A DNA stretch of 50,719 nt from Deltaproteobacteria bacterium UBA2409 (GTDB taxonomy: Bacteria; Bdellovibrionota_C; UBA2361; DDRT01): assembly GCA_002343185.1 (NCBI GenBank), contig DDRT01000020.1, positions 289,599 to 340,317 on the forward strand, given 5' to 3'. A program made the position numbers and the translations under genes. This document shows, piece by piece, positions 16,217 through 25,117 of the stretch; within the stretch, counting starts at the first letter, position 1; the number at the start of each line of letters is the position of its first letter. A model generated the notes under the pieces. It saw only the letters and a list, made by a program, of their open reading frames with translations, was not told where the DNA came from and searched no databases.

Positions 16217-18430
16217 ATGGCAGAGGTAAAACAGGAGGTTAAGCAGGAAAACTTAAAAGAGGTCAAATCTCCACCTGTTGAGGATAATCAAAAAAGCGGT
16301 TCACCTAAACAGCCTGAGCCACCAAAAGCAGAACCTCAAAAAGAGGAGCAGCAAAGAAAGGCAGAGCCAGAAAAACCAAAACAGGACTCTTCTCAAAAAG
16401 CTGAAAATCCACAGAAGCAGGAACCTGACCTGACCCAGGCTCAAGCTCCTAGAGATTTTTATAAAACCAGTGACAATAATAGGACTGAGGCGACTTATGT
16501 TCCTGGAGAGGCTCCGAAGGAAAGAGCTGAAAAAGCTGAAGATCCAAGTAAAGCTAAAGGAAGTAGGGAAGCTGATAAAACAGAAAAAATATCTGATAGA
16601 AGAGAACCGCCAAAAGATGACTCACAGAAGAGTGATAAAAAAGTAGAGGAAGGAAGAACCGATAAACGAGAAGAGGATAGAAATAAAAATAATTATACTC
16701 AGGAAGTAAAATCTAAGCACGGAAAAGTCGAAGCTGATCCTAAAATATCTTCCGATGAGGGGGTAAGGGCTAGAAGCTCTGAGTCTCCTGGCTCGAAGGA
16801 GAAAAGTGCTCCAGGGGACTCCGATCGTTCAGATGTACAGCAGTTTAGAAAAGGTGCGGAAGCTGTTGCAGATAGAAAAACCGAGCTTCGCACTGAAACC
16901 CAGCAGCCTAGAACTAGTACTGAATCTATCTTTGATAGAACGGCCCACACTCGTCCGGAGACTCAACCACAACAAAAGGGCTCCCAGCCTGTTGTTGATA
17001 ATACTCTTCAGACTCAAAAGGTCGCTGAGGTTACATTAGATAAGGCTGCCCCTCAACTTCAAAAATCCCCTGAAACTCTTGGAGTAAAAACCGAGACGCC
17101 GCAAGCTCAAAATAGATCTGAGGTAGGGACGCCAAAGCCCAGTAGTATAGAAAAGCAGCCTGAGCAAAAGACAATTGTAACAGAACAAATTTCAACTCCT
17201 CGACCTACTACTGCAAGAGATCTGGTTGTTCAGAATGAGCCAGTCAGAATAATTGAAGCAGTTAGACAGGTACCCCCTGAAATAGCAGTCCGGTTGACTG
17301 CTCAGATAGTTGAGCGGTTCCCCATGAAAGCTGAAGCTCCAAGGATTGAAAAAAGGCCAACAGCCTCACATGCCAGACAGGAGCTTTTTAAATCCAAGGT
17401 AGTAGAACCAAGAAGAATAGCTGCTCCCGCCTTAAATACTCGAATAAGGGAACTAGTAGCTGCAACTAGAGAGGTGAGTCTCCAAAGAAATGTTGTAAGA
17501 ACAAAATATGGGGTCGACGCTAAAAAGGAGCTTTTAAAAGATAATACATCGTTACTTAAGAGACTTAGAGGAGCCGATAGAAGAGAAAGTATAGTCTCTA
17601 AACCACTTCAGGAGCTGGATCGTCTCGTAATTAAATATTCTCCCCCTTTAGCTGTAAAGACTGCAGCTGAAAAAACAACGGATAAGACTATCAATAAGAT
17701 ATTGGAAAAAATAGCCGAGGTGAGAAAAGCCCCAGAGATAATAATTAAAGTTTTTGAAACTGTAACTGCTATATCGACTTCCGCTGAAAGATTGCTCTCG
17801 AAGCTTAAGGATCCTTCTTTAGAGAAACTTCTTCCGCCTGAAACTCTTTCAAAGCTACAAGGTCTCATTCAGGAATTGATTAGGTCTAGTCTTCCTTTAG
17901 GAACGGATCCTGAAGGGCTGACCCCTGAAAGACTACAGTCTTTAAAATCTAAGATAGAGGAACTAATTGCAAAGATGAGGGAGGAACTACTTCACTTAGA
18001 TATCAGTGAGGATGATATTTCAGATCTGATAGATGTTCTTGAAAGCTTAAATGAGCTTGAAGCCTTGGAAGAGCTTCTGCTAGAGGAGTTAATTCTCCTC
18101 GAGGAGCCAAGTACCTTTGAGGAAGTTTTAGCTGAAGAGAATGTCATCATAATGCCAAAAGAAGAGGAGGAAGAAGTTGAAGAGGTCTTTATTTTAGAAG
18201 GCTATGTTATTGATTCAGAAACAGAACTTGGACTTCCCCATGTAGAGGTTTATGGTGGGCTACTTGGCCGGGAGATAACCGATAGTGATGGATATTTCTC
18301 CTTTATCAACATACCCAAAAGCACCTATATAACGATCGGATTAGATCCAGAGCTTGGAAGATGCGAGCCCGAGATTTTTTCTATCACTATCAGCAACAAT
18401 GAGATGGTAAGATTTTTTCTAACGCGATGA
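16217..18430 (+). CDS. Large disordered/helical protein with C-terminal carboxypeptidase-regulatory-like domain
   Basis: A 737-aa protein in three parts. Residues 1 to about 330 are low-complexity, rich in Lys, Glu, Gln, Pro and Ser, and surely disordered. Residues about 330-640 look helical and end in a very acidic, Leu-rich stretch (LEALEELLLEELILLEEP). The last 75 residues (EGYVIDSETELGLPHVEVYG...DGYFSFINIP) match the beta-sandwich CarboxypepD_reg pattern. There is no signal peptide or membrane helix. Its stop overlaps the next start (ATGA at 18427), so it is coupled to the methyltransferase and rsmG. The reading frame is open throughout despite the composition. Function unknown; a scaffold or adhesin-like role is only a guess. 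Confidence 0.8.
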   Translation: MAEVKQEVKQENLKEVKSPPVEDNQKSGSPKQPEPPKAEPQKEEQQRKAEPEKPKQDSSQKAENPQKQEPDLTQAQAPRDFYKTSDNNRTEATYVPGEAPKERAEKAEDPSKAKGSREADKTEKISDRREPPKDDSQKSDKKVEEGRTDKREEDRNKNNYTQEVKSKHGKVEADPKISSDEGVRARSSESPGSKEKSAPGDSDRSDVQQFRKGAEAVADRKTELRTETQQPRTSTESIFDRTAHTRPETQPQQKGSQPVVDNTLQTQKVAEVTLDKAAPQLQKSPETLGVKTETPQAQNRSEVGTPKPSSIEKQPEQKTIVTEQISTPRPTTARDLVVQNEPVRIIEAVRQVPPEIAVRLTAQIVERFPMKAEAPRIEKRPTASHARQELFKSKVVEPRRIAAPALNTRIRELVAATREVSLQRNVVRTKYGVDAKKELLKDNTSLLKRLRGADRRESIVSKPLQELDRLVIKYSPPLAVKTAAEKTTDKTINKILEKIAEVRKAPEIIIKVFETVTAISTSAERLLSKLKDPSLEKLLPPETLSKLQGLIQELIRSSLPLGTDPEGLTPERLQSLKSKIEELIAKMREELLHLDISEDDISDLIDVLESLNELEALEELLLEELILLEEPSTFEEVLAEENVIIMPKEEEEEVEEVFILEGYVIDSETELGLPHVEVYGGLLGREITDSDGYFSFINIPKSTYITIGLDPELGRCEPEIFSITISNNEMVRFFLTR

Positions 18431-19506
18431 TCGATTTTTTTCTCAGTAAAGTTGGTGAAGAAATTATAGGGGAGGTTTCGGGTGAGCCAGCTACTGAAAC
18501 TTTAAGACTAAAGAAAAAATACAAAAAAATTGATCCAAAGTTAATCAATCTCTGTATAGAAATAGCAGTATCTAGAAAAAAACTTTCTAGTTTAGGAGAT
18601 TGGGTTCAAAAAGGTCTATTTACTGCTAGGGGAGTTTCTCAGATGTCCGACCCTATCATATCTGAATTTAGAGCTAAGAGGTTTAAAGGGCAGAGAGTTT
18701 TAGAGATAGGCACTGGACTTGGAATGGATACTTACTATCTGTCGAAAAGTGCAAGTGAAGTTTTAACGGTCGAGACTGATAGTATAACCAGAGAATTTGC
18801 GGAATATAATCTGTCTCTTCAAGGTATAAAAAATGTAGTTTTCCTTGAAGATATTCCAGAAGGAAATTTTGATTCCATTTGGGCAGATCCTTCAAGAAGA
18901 GATAAAAGTGGGAATAGGGTTAAAGATCCAGAAAACTACTCACCATCTCTTTCTTGGTTTGCTGGATTTAGTAAACCGATGGGGATAAAGATATCTGCCG
19001 CTCACTCCGGAATTTTTGAAGGATTTTCTAAAGAGTGGATCGGTGTTGATTTTGAGGCAAAAGAGCAGGTTCTTTGGAGTGGATTCGATATATTAGATAA
19101 TACATTAAGTATTCCGCCAGATTCATTTTTTATTGAAAGATCTTCTGATATTAATCTCTTGCAGAATCTACCTGAGTCAGAATTTTATCTTGTAGAACCA
19201 CATCCGGTTTTATTAGCTTCTGGATTGGTTCAAAGTTTCTTTTCCTCTATCGGAATATTTTCTTTGTCTAACGGGCCAACATTAGGAGTTTCAGAAGCTG
19301 AGCCCAAAAGCTCTCCACTCTTAAAGTGCTATAAGATAGAAGAGGTAGTTAGGTCATTTGAAAAAATTTCCAAAAGATTTTCACGGATTAAGTATTTTGG
19401 TGTTCCAAAGCAAAATATCATTCCGGAAGGAGAGGGTGATAAGATAGTTGTTGTAACTAAATTTAATAAGAAAATATTAGGATTTTTAGGACGTGAATTG
19501 GTTTAA
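18427..19506 (+). CDS. Class I SAM-dependent methyltransferase, THUMP-like domain family
   Basis: A 359-aa protein. The SAM-binding loop is VLEIGTGLGMDT at 91-102, and the acidic end of the next strand is VETDS at 115-119. The motif IWADPSRRD at 150-158, followed by the NYSPSLSW stretch, is characteristic of the widespread uncharacterised 'THUMP-like' methyltransferases. The C-terminal third (SPLLKCYKIEEVVRSFEKIS) would be the THUMP-like nucleic-acid-binding part. An RNA substrate is likely by family, and position next to rsmG agrees, but the modified base is unknown. It overlaps both neighbours: ATGA with the gene before and 14 bp with rsmG. Confidence 0.85.
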   Translation: MIDFFLSKVGEEIIGEVSGEPATETLRLKKKYKKIDPKLINLCIEIAVSRKKLSSLGDWVQKGLFTARGVSQMSDPIISEFRAKRFKGQRVLEIGTGLGMDTYYLSKSASEVLTVETDSITREFAEYNLSLQGIKNVVFLEDIPEGNFDSIWADPSRRDKSGNRVKDPENYSPSLSWFAGFSKPMGIKISAAHSGIFEGFSKEWIGVDFEAKEQVLWSGFDILDNTLSIPPDSFFIERSSDINLLQNLPESEFYLVEPHPVLLASGLVQSFFSSIGIFSLSNGPTLGVSEAEPKSSPLLKCYKIEEVVRSFEKISKRFSRIKYFGVPKQNIIPEGEGDKIVVVTKFNKKILGFLGRELV

Positions 19507-20077
19507 TAAGGATAGATTTATTGAAGATCTTAGTCAGATTGGGATCACAATTGTTGATACAGAAAAGTTTTTCAAGTTTGGTGAGCTCTTGATTGAATGG
19601 AATTTGAAGTTCAATTTAACAAGAGTTGCGCCAGAAGATTTTGAAGCCAGGCATTTCATTGATTCACTTCTTTTGATCCCATATTTGAAACCAAAAAAAA
19701 TTCTAGATGTTGGTTCTGGAGCCGGTTTTCCAGGAATTCCGCTTGCAATAGTGAGTCCAGATTTTGAATTTACTTTAGTTGATTCACTTCTAAAGAGGGT
19801 AAATTTCCTAAAGACTGTAATTAATGAGCTAGATCTTAAAAATGTAACTGCTATTCACTCAAGGATTGAAGACATAAGTGAGCAGTTTGATGTTGTAGTT
19901 TCAAGAGCGTTCTCTTCGATGGAGAACATAGTTAAGCTAACAAAGCCATTAATTAAAAAAGATGGGTTTGGATTAGCTATTAAAGGGCCAGGGGTACTTG
20001 AAGAGGGCTTTGAGGTAATTGAGCCAAAATATCCGAGGAATTTTCCGATTAAGACTTTGATAGTTAGGTATCCTTAA
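19493..20077 (+). CDS. rsmG: 16S rRNA (guanine527-N7)-methyltransferase RsmG
   Basis: A 194-aa methyltransferase with RHFIDSL at 53-59, the SAM motif LDVGSGAGFPGIPLA at 71-85, LVDSLLKRVNFL at 95-106, SRIEDI at 123-128 and VSRAF at 136-140, the RsmG signature set. It methylates G527 in the 530 loop of 16S rRNA. It starts at GTG within the end of the preceding methyltransferase gene (14-bp overlap), so it is translated from the same message. It is slightly short (E. coli about 207 aa) but complete. The usual neighbours mnmG, parA and parB are not present. Confidence 0.95.
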   Translation: MNWFNKDRFIEDLSQIGITIVDTEKFFKFGELLIEWNLKFNLTRVAPEDFEARHFIDSLLLIPYLKPKKILDVGSGAGFPGIPLAIVSPDFEFTLVDSLLKRVNFLKTVINELDLKNVTAIHSRIEDISEQFDVVVSRAFSSMENIVKLTKPLIKKDGFGLAIKGPGVLEEGFEVIEPKYPRNFPIKTLIVRYP

Positions 20078-20212
20078 TGTATTCAAACTCCAAATTTCAT
20101 TGTTCTAATAAGTGATACAAGGGTACTTGAAGTGATAGTTATCGGGATTGTTTTTGTATCTCTAATTAGAGGGAATCAGAAGACAAGTAAGATCTTGTAT
20201 TGAGGAGGAATC

Positions 20213-22510
20213 TTAGGTTGTGCGATCGGTTAAGCTTTTCCGAAGTATATCTTTAACAGATTCGGGCACATTAGGCTGCTCTAAAACCCAATTAATATAT
20301 CCTTCAGGAACATCTTGAACCTTCATTCCTTTAATATTGCGCTGAGCGCCGTGAATATAGGCTTTGCCTTTAACAAAATAGAAGTCACCATCATACTTAA
20401 CTAAGTAGATGGCTACCTCATCGCTTACTTCTTCAATCTTGCTCAATATTTCGGCTAAAGAATCCAATCCTTCTTTCTTAAAGTATCGATTCTCCACTTT
20501 TGGTGGTGCAGTTAGATATGGTTTTACGACTAAGAGAGTGCGATTATTCACGAGTTTTAGAAGATTACTTCTTTGTTCTTCTGAAAGACTTTCCTCATCA
20601 ACCCATTTCTCTGATATATCTCTTTCTAGTTTATGAAATTCCTCTTTAGTTTTTGGGTTATCGATTTCGACTCTGTGAAGAGCTGTTTCTGTAAATGAAT
20701 AGAATTTTCCACTTAGTATTTTTAGGAATATAGCTTTAAGTGCAGAGTTAGTTTCTGTTGCTTCTAAAATATTTCTGAATATTAATGCTTGATTGATGGC
20801 TCCTACCTGATTTTTTGTCGCGAATCTTAACGAATAATTAGCAAACCTGTACTCGTAAGGATTTTTACAGAGAGGACTATTTTTAAAAGCCATAACAAGC
20901 TCCATTTCATGGCTATCAACTCTTCTTAAAGCCTTGAGATCCGCAGCAAAATCTTTGAGCGTTTGGTATTCAGCAAAAAAGCCAAAAGGAGATAGTTGTT
21001 GAAGAAGCTTATCAGGCTTATAAGGCCCGTATGTTGCCCTTTCATCAAAATTCTCAAATGTGAGACCCGTAATTTGAGGGAACCTCTCAATAAATCTAAT
21101 TTTATCTCTATTAACATTTATCTCAGACGGATTTCCTTCTTTGATTAACCTCTGAGATCGGGCTACGTAAACAGATCTAATAGCGAGCCTTTTAAAAGAC
21201 CTAACACCGAAAAGAGCGAAAAATTGAGGGTCATTTTGCAAAAGATGACGATTCTCAAATAGCTCCCATAAAGCGCGCCAGTCTTCAGCAGAAACTACCG
21301 TTTTACCATTTGGAAATTTAGCAATACCGAGCTCAGTTTCTTTTAGATCTCTAAATTTAGGAGGTGATAGCTTCCCATCCTTGATGGAAAGTGGCTCAAA
21401 TACACTAACCCTAGCATATTCTAGATCTTTTTTTAGCTTTTCATAGACGAGTGAGTTTCTGTATCTTCTAAAACTTAAGAGTGGAAACTCACCTAAGTAC
21501 TCTGACATTTGAGCAAATGTCATCTCCCCACTTTCTGAGGTGATAATTGATTGAACTCTCTGTTCAGCAAGTTTTATATCGTTATCCGTTTTACCAAAAC
21601 GTCCAGGACTCCCTTCTTTTTGTTTTTTAAATTCTTGAAGATCATCTTTAAAGGATTGAAGAAAAGCATCCTTTTTGATTCTCATTTTTAGGGATCTAAA
21701 CGCCACCAACCCTTCGAGAATCAGCATTCGCTCTTCTGAGCTTAGATTGGATCCATGCTGAGTAATTAATAAGTAAGAGTCTCTAATCTCTGGAGGTAGT
21801 GTTTCAAGGTGCTTTTTAAACCAACCAAGGTTCTGGCTTTCCTTTTCAAGATCTAGATGGGGAGTTAAGGTAGATCTTAATACTTGGTAATCTACATGAT
21901 CTAGATTTTGAATTGCTAAAAGTAGCTGCTCTTTATATCTCTCAAGTTTATCAATAATCTCTAGATTATCTCTAATTAATCTGGAACTTCTTTCTTTTGA
22001 TGGTTTCCGCGAAGCAGCTTCTTTGAATAGAGAGTCAAGGTGATCAACGGCATTGCCTATTATGTTATCTGTTTCTTCTGTGCCTAGAAATGCTCCAAAA
22101 ATATTTCTAAAAGCCTGAACTCCAAGAGCAGCTCCACCCAAAGATCTTAAATCTGATCTGGATATTATGAACGCTTTATTTTTAAGTGGAGTATTGCTCT
22201 TTGCTCCTCTAATAAAGCCGTCATTGAACTCGACCCCTGTCTTTTTAAGGGATTCTACTTCATCTTTTGATAGATGCTTTGGGTCAACTTGAATTATTCG
22301 GGCAGATTTTAGAGCAGTCCATGGATTATACTCTCCCAAATTCAAAAGTAAGTTTTCAAGTACTGGATAGTCCAGTGTATTGCCGGTAAGTATTGTTAAT
22401 AGTTCATTACCCCTGTCTCCTACAGCCGATAACATTTGTTTAAGAAAGTCATCAGTGAACCCAAAGCCTTTAGCTCGAACTTGACTTAGAAGGTTATTGT
22501 CTACCAACAT
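20213..22510 (-). CDS. Hypothetical protein (765 aa) with DUF3820-like C-terminal motif
   Basis: No family is recognised over most of the length. There is no signal peptide or membrane segment. The protein is charged and mainly helical, with many Lys/Glu pairs (DDLQEFKKQKEG, LERYKEQLLLAI). The last 70 residues contain KGMKVQDVPEGYINWVLEQ at 727-745. This resembles the short DUF3820 unit often found next to exonuclease domains (KG-x-L-x-DVPE-x-Y-L-x-W), although the usual GKYKG start is degenerate (AQRNIKG). The start is ATG, and the upstream neighbour is a divergent secreted-protein gene. It opens the accessory stretch between rsmG and pgk. Confidence 0.7.
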   Translation of the reverse strand: MLVDNNLLSQVRAKGFGFTDDFLKQMLSAVGDRGNELLTILTGNTLDYPVLENLLLNLGEYNPWTALKSARIIQVDPKHLSKDEVESLKKTGVEFNDGFIRGAKSNTPLKNKAFIISRSDLRSLGGAALGVQAFRNIFGAFLGTEETDNIIGNAVDHLDSLFKEAASRKPSKERSSRLIRDNLEIIDKLERYKEQLLLAIQNLDHVDYQVLRSTLTPHLDLEKESQNLGWFKKHLETLPPEIRDSYLLITQHGSNLSSEERMLILEGLVAFRSLKMRIKKDAFLQSFKDDLQEFKKQKEGSPGRFGKTDNDIKLAEQRVQSIITSESGEMTFAQMSEYLGEFPLLSFRRYRNSLVYEKLKKDLEYARVSVFEPLSIKDGKLSPPKFRDLKETELGIAKFPNGKTVVSAEDWRALWELFENRHLLQNDPQFFALFGVRSFKRLAIRSVYVARSQRLIKEGNPSEINVNRDKIRFIERFPQITGLTFENFDERATYGPYKPDKLLQQLSPFGFFAEYQTLKDFAADLKALRRVDSHEMELVMAFKNSPLCKNPYEYRFANYSLRFATKNQVGAINQALIFRNILEATETNSALKAIFLKILSGKFYSFTETALHRVEIDNPKTKEEFHKLERDISEKWVDEESLSEEQRSNLLKLVNNRTLLVVKPYLTAPPKVENRYFKKEGLDSLAEILSKIEEVSDEVAIYLVKYDGDFYFVKGKAYIHGAQRNIKGMKVQDVPEGYINWVLEQPNVPESVKDILRKSLTDRTT

Positions 22511-22729
22511 GACCCAGGGATTCTATGTTTTTCTGGCTGGCTAATCCACAATCTAGATCGGTGAAGTCGACGTCACTTTTCGTAAGTGCCTGAGGAAATG
22601 GGATTTCTAGGCTATGCATCCCCAGGCTAGGCATTTAATTTCTAGTTGAATCATTTTGATAATTAGAGCTGATTCATGTTAGCAGACAATGCTTTTTTGT
22701 ATGCGGATGGTTTTATAAGGTTTAATTAT

Positions 22730-23086
22730 ATGAATAGATTCAAATGCTTACTTGTTTTTTGTTTTATTGTGCAAGCTAACTGCTTAGCTCAATCATCTGA
22801 GACTGTGGAAGAAAATCTCCAAGAAAGACTTATAGTTCTTGAACAAGTGATATCTGATCTTGGACTCGAGGAAAATTATAGCTCTAAAGGTGTTTCTGAC
22901 TTTGATAGAGCAATATATGCCTGCTGTGAAGATATGAAAAATTTTGATTCATGCTGCGCAAGAGCTTGTGACTTGATTTGGGGACCTGGGGGGCACATTT
23001 GTCGTGCTGAATGTTCAATTGGTGCAGTTCACAAAAGAAAATGTAATGAAAAGGCATCTGTAGAATCAGCAGAGGTTGCTAACTAG
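22730..23086 (+). CDS. Small secreted Cys-rich protein, hypothetical
   Basis: About 118 aa. I chose the ATG at 22730, preceded by an AAGG ribosome site 9 bp upstream. It gives a clean signal peptide (MNRFKCLLVFCFIVQANCLA, then QSS) that an in-frame upstream ATG at 22676 would bury. The mature protein has a short helical region (ENLQERLIVLEQVISDLGL), then a Cys-dense stretch: CC, eight residues, CC, three, C, eleven, C, three, C. This suggests disulfides or metal binding in the periplasm or outside the cell. No family recognised. It is divergent from the 765-aa gene. Confidence 0.65.
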   Translation: MNRFKCLLVFCFIVQANCLAQSSETVEENLQERLIVLEQVISDLGLEENYSSKGVSDFDRAIYACCEDMKNFDSCCARACDLIWGPGGHICRAECSIGAVHKRKCNEKASVESAEVAN

Positions 23087-23149
23087 CTTGAAAATATCTG
23101 GAGAGATCTGATTTTCTTAAGGCGCATTTTTTGCTTCGGGCTAGCCAGC

Positions 23150-24241
23150 TTAAGCTAATTTAGCTTCTTTAAGAACGATCTCTCGATACCCAGATCCTGG
23201 CACGAGTAAATCAGCAAGAACTCCTCCAACTGGTTGAACAAGTCGTCTTGATTCAATCAGTTCATCTATTATTCGGTTTCCATTTGAATCTTGATTGATA
23301 ACGTATGATGAGCCAGTAGAGAAAATTCCATTGCTGGTTTCTATGATTCTAGGATCATCAAGATCTATGATATGCCACCCGCGAACTTCAAGTTTAGAAG
23401 GGTGCTCCCCAGGCTTTCTGTTTACCGCGTATGGGATCATTACACAGTCAATAAATTCTTCCAGGGTAATTGGACGTTGATCTTCTCTTTGAAGAACATG
23501 ATTAAAACTTCTGAATTCTGGTGGATTTCCCTCTGAAACAACGCCAACAGTACGACTAAGTTTATATGGCGCACCATCTCCACCTTCCTCAAGATATTCG
23601 CGGTGAGTTCCAAGCTCCAGTTGGACTAGTCCAAGGTGAAGCTCTGACTGTTTCAATCCTCCTGCAAAAGCATAAACATGAACTTGCTTACCATTTAAAA
23701 CTTCATCACCTTTAATTTGAGTTATTAATTTTCTTCTTCCTTCATGAAGGGCAACAACGGCAACAGAGCCTCCTGCGATTCCAGGTCCCCAACCAAGCTC
23801 GCCAGCCGCAAAACTTTCTCTTAAGCTTATTGGAGGAGCGCCCTCAAGAAGTACATTGCCAGTATGAATTTCCTTAGCTGCTAACAATGCATAGTATGGG
23901 ATGCCTTGAAACTTTGCATGAACAACTCCGCCGCTGAGTGATAGCTCTGTGCATCCTACAGCCCCACCATTTTTAACTTTATTACCGTTATTAAGTGTTA
24001 TCGCTTCATCTCTAGGGATTGATGCCCAAACTTTTCTGTATCGATCACCAGTTGGCCCAGGAATTTGATCGGGAGTCATCTCAACTGGCATACCATCTGG
24101 TCCAGTAATAGCTTGGATTGTGAGCTTTTCTTCAATCGGAGTAACTCTTGAATGGAGTTGATGAAGTGCGCCAAGAGACACTGGCACAGATGGACCAAGT
24201 AATCCTAGAAGTTCATTATTAAAAGATGTTTTTACTAGCAT
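23150..24241 (-). CDS. Hypothetical protein (363 aa), possible Nudix-like domain
   Basis: No clear family. It is cytoplasmic by appearance, with no signal or membrane segment. The central part reads GGSVAVVALHEGRRKLITQI, then VYAFAGGLKQSE (residues 189-200) and REYLEEGG (214-221). This is reminiscent of a Nudix hydrolase core: strand, GG, then R-E-x-x-E-E-x-G. The spacing between the first Glu and RE is about six residues too long and the terminal hydrophobic residue is missing, so a Nudix assignment is tentative. Its start follows a perfect palindrome at 24272-24293. It converges on the small secreted-protein gene upstream in the window. Confidence 0.65.
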   Translation of the reverse strand: MLVKTSFNNELLGLLGPSVPVSLGALHQLHSRVTPIEEKLTIQAITGPDGMPVEMTPDQIPGPTGDRYRKVWASIPRDEAITLNNGNKVKNGGAVGCTELSLSGGVVHAKFQGIPYYALLAAKEIHTGNVLLEGAPPISLRESFAAGELGWGPGIAGGSVAVVALHEGRRKLITQIKGDEVLNGKQVHVYAFAGGLKQSELHLGLVQLELGTHREYLEEGGDGAPYKLSRTVGVVSEGNPPEFRSFNHVLQREDQRPITLEEFIDCVMIPYAVNRKPGEHPSKLEVRGWHIIDLDDPRIIETSNGIFSTGSSYVINQDSNGNRIIDELIESRRLVQPVGGVLADLLVPGSGYREIVLKEAKLA

Positions 24242-24271
24242 ATTGTTGTTAATTTTATAAAATCCATCAGG

Positions 24272-24293
24272 TTAGCATAAAAGGTTATGCTAA
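24272..24293. promoter_or_regulatory. Perfect 9-bp inverted repeat upstream of the 363-aa gene
   Basis: TTAGCATAA, AAGG, TTATGCTAA: a fully symmetric 22-bp site beginning 31 bp upstream of the minus-strand ATG at 24241. A shorter related pair, GCATAA / TTATGC, lies at 24471-24490, about 27 bp before the divergent secreted-protein gene at 24518. Shared palindromes in a divergent promoter region suggest a common operator; a terminator or cruciform is also possible. Confidence 0.35.
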
Positions 24294-24517
24294 AGAACTG
24301 AGTTAGGGTGATTTAAGTTTGATGTAGAGATATGTCAGCACTAAAGGGGTTCAGGTATAATGGCACCTTCGCCCAGCCAAGGGCTTCTAATATAGTTAGA
24401 CTACTGCCGTAAGTTCTTAAATTCGATTAGCCTTTTCAGAATAAAACAGTAAATATGACATCTTTGTAAAGCATAAGGCTTGTATTATGCTCTGAGTAAC
24501 ACCTGGGAGAAAGAATT

Positions 24518-25111
24518 ATGAAAAACTTGGCATTGTTGTTTTTATTGATTTTTATATCTACTCCGATATCAGCATTTGGAGAGGTGTCAACTCCCATCGC
24601 TACGGAGACTCCATCTCAGGACAGTTGCAAAAACAAGAAAGATGACCAGGGCAACCCACTTAAAGGTTTTTGTGAAGGCAATTGCTCAGAAGGAGTTTGT
24701 ACGGATTGTCATGGAGTAAGGAAGAAATGCAAAGTTGAAGGCATACCCGGAGCACTAACATGCAAGATTATTGATGAAGAAGTTTCAGGTGGTGGATGCA
24801 AGTGCGATAAAGACGTTATGAGTCTCTGTCCTCCACCGCTACCTACGCCAACAGATCCGAAGAAGAATCCTTGCTATGTTTCTGTAAAAAATCGTGATGG
24901 TACCGATAAATATCCATTCTGCACTCCTAACAAAGGATTGGGTGGAATAGTAACTGGATGTCACGGACAGGATAAGTACAATTGTTCAGCAGATTCGGTA
25001 AATTGTAATGATGGAAATGGTGGTGCTTGGAGCGACTCCTTTCCGTGCCCAACCCCAACACCTAAGCCAAGGCGAACCCTTATAGGTGGCGGAACCCAAG
25101 GAGAGTATTAG
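24518..25111 (+). CDS. Secreted Cys-rich protein built of two duplicated Cys modules
   Basis: A 197-aa protein with a signal peptide (MKNLALLFLLIFISTPISAF) and a good ribosome site (GGGAG, 8 bp before the ATG). The mature part has 16 cysteines. Two modules can be aligned. In the first, C37...FC52, CHG at 64-66 and C71 end at C104 and the linker PPPLPTPTDP. In the second, C119...FC135, CHG at 148-150 and C156 end at C177 and PTPTPKP. Thr/Pro linkers after each module suggest surface or extracellular exposure. No family recognised. It stands alone, downstream of a divergent promoter region shared with the 363-aa gene. Confidence 0.7.
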   Translation: MKNLALLFLLIFISTPISAFGEVSTPIATETPSQDSCKNKKDDQGNPLKGFCEGNCSEGVCTDCHGVRKKCKVEGIPGALTCKIIDEEVSGGGCKCDKDVMSLCPPPLPTPTDPKKNPCYVSVKNRDGTDKYPFCTPNKGLGGIVTGCHGQDKYNCSADSVNCNDGNGGAWSDSFPCPTPTPKPRRTLIGGGTQGEY

Positions 25112-25117
25112 ATTTAA

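Noticed and set aside
22676..22729. Upstream start for the small secreted Cys-rich protein
   Set aside because: It would place 18 residues before an evident signal peptide; the ATG at 22730 has the better ribosome site.
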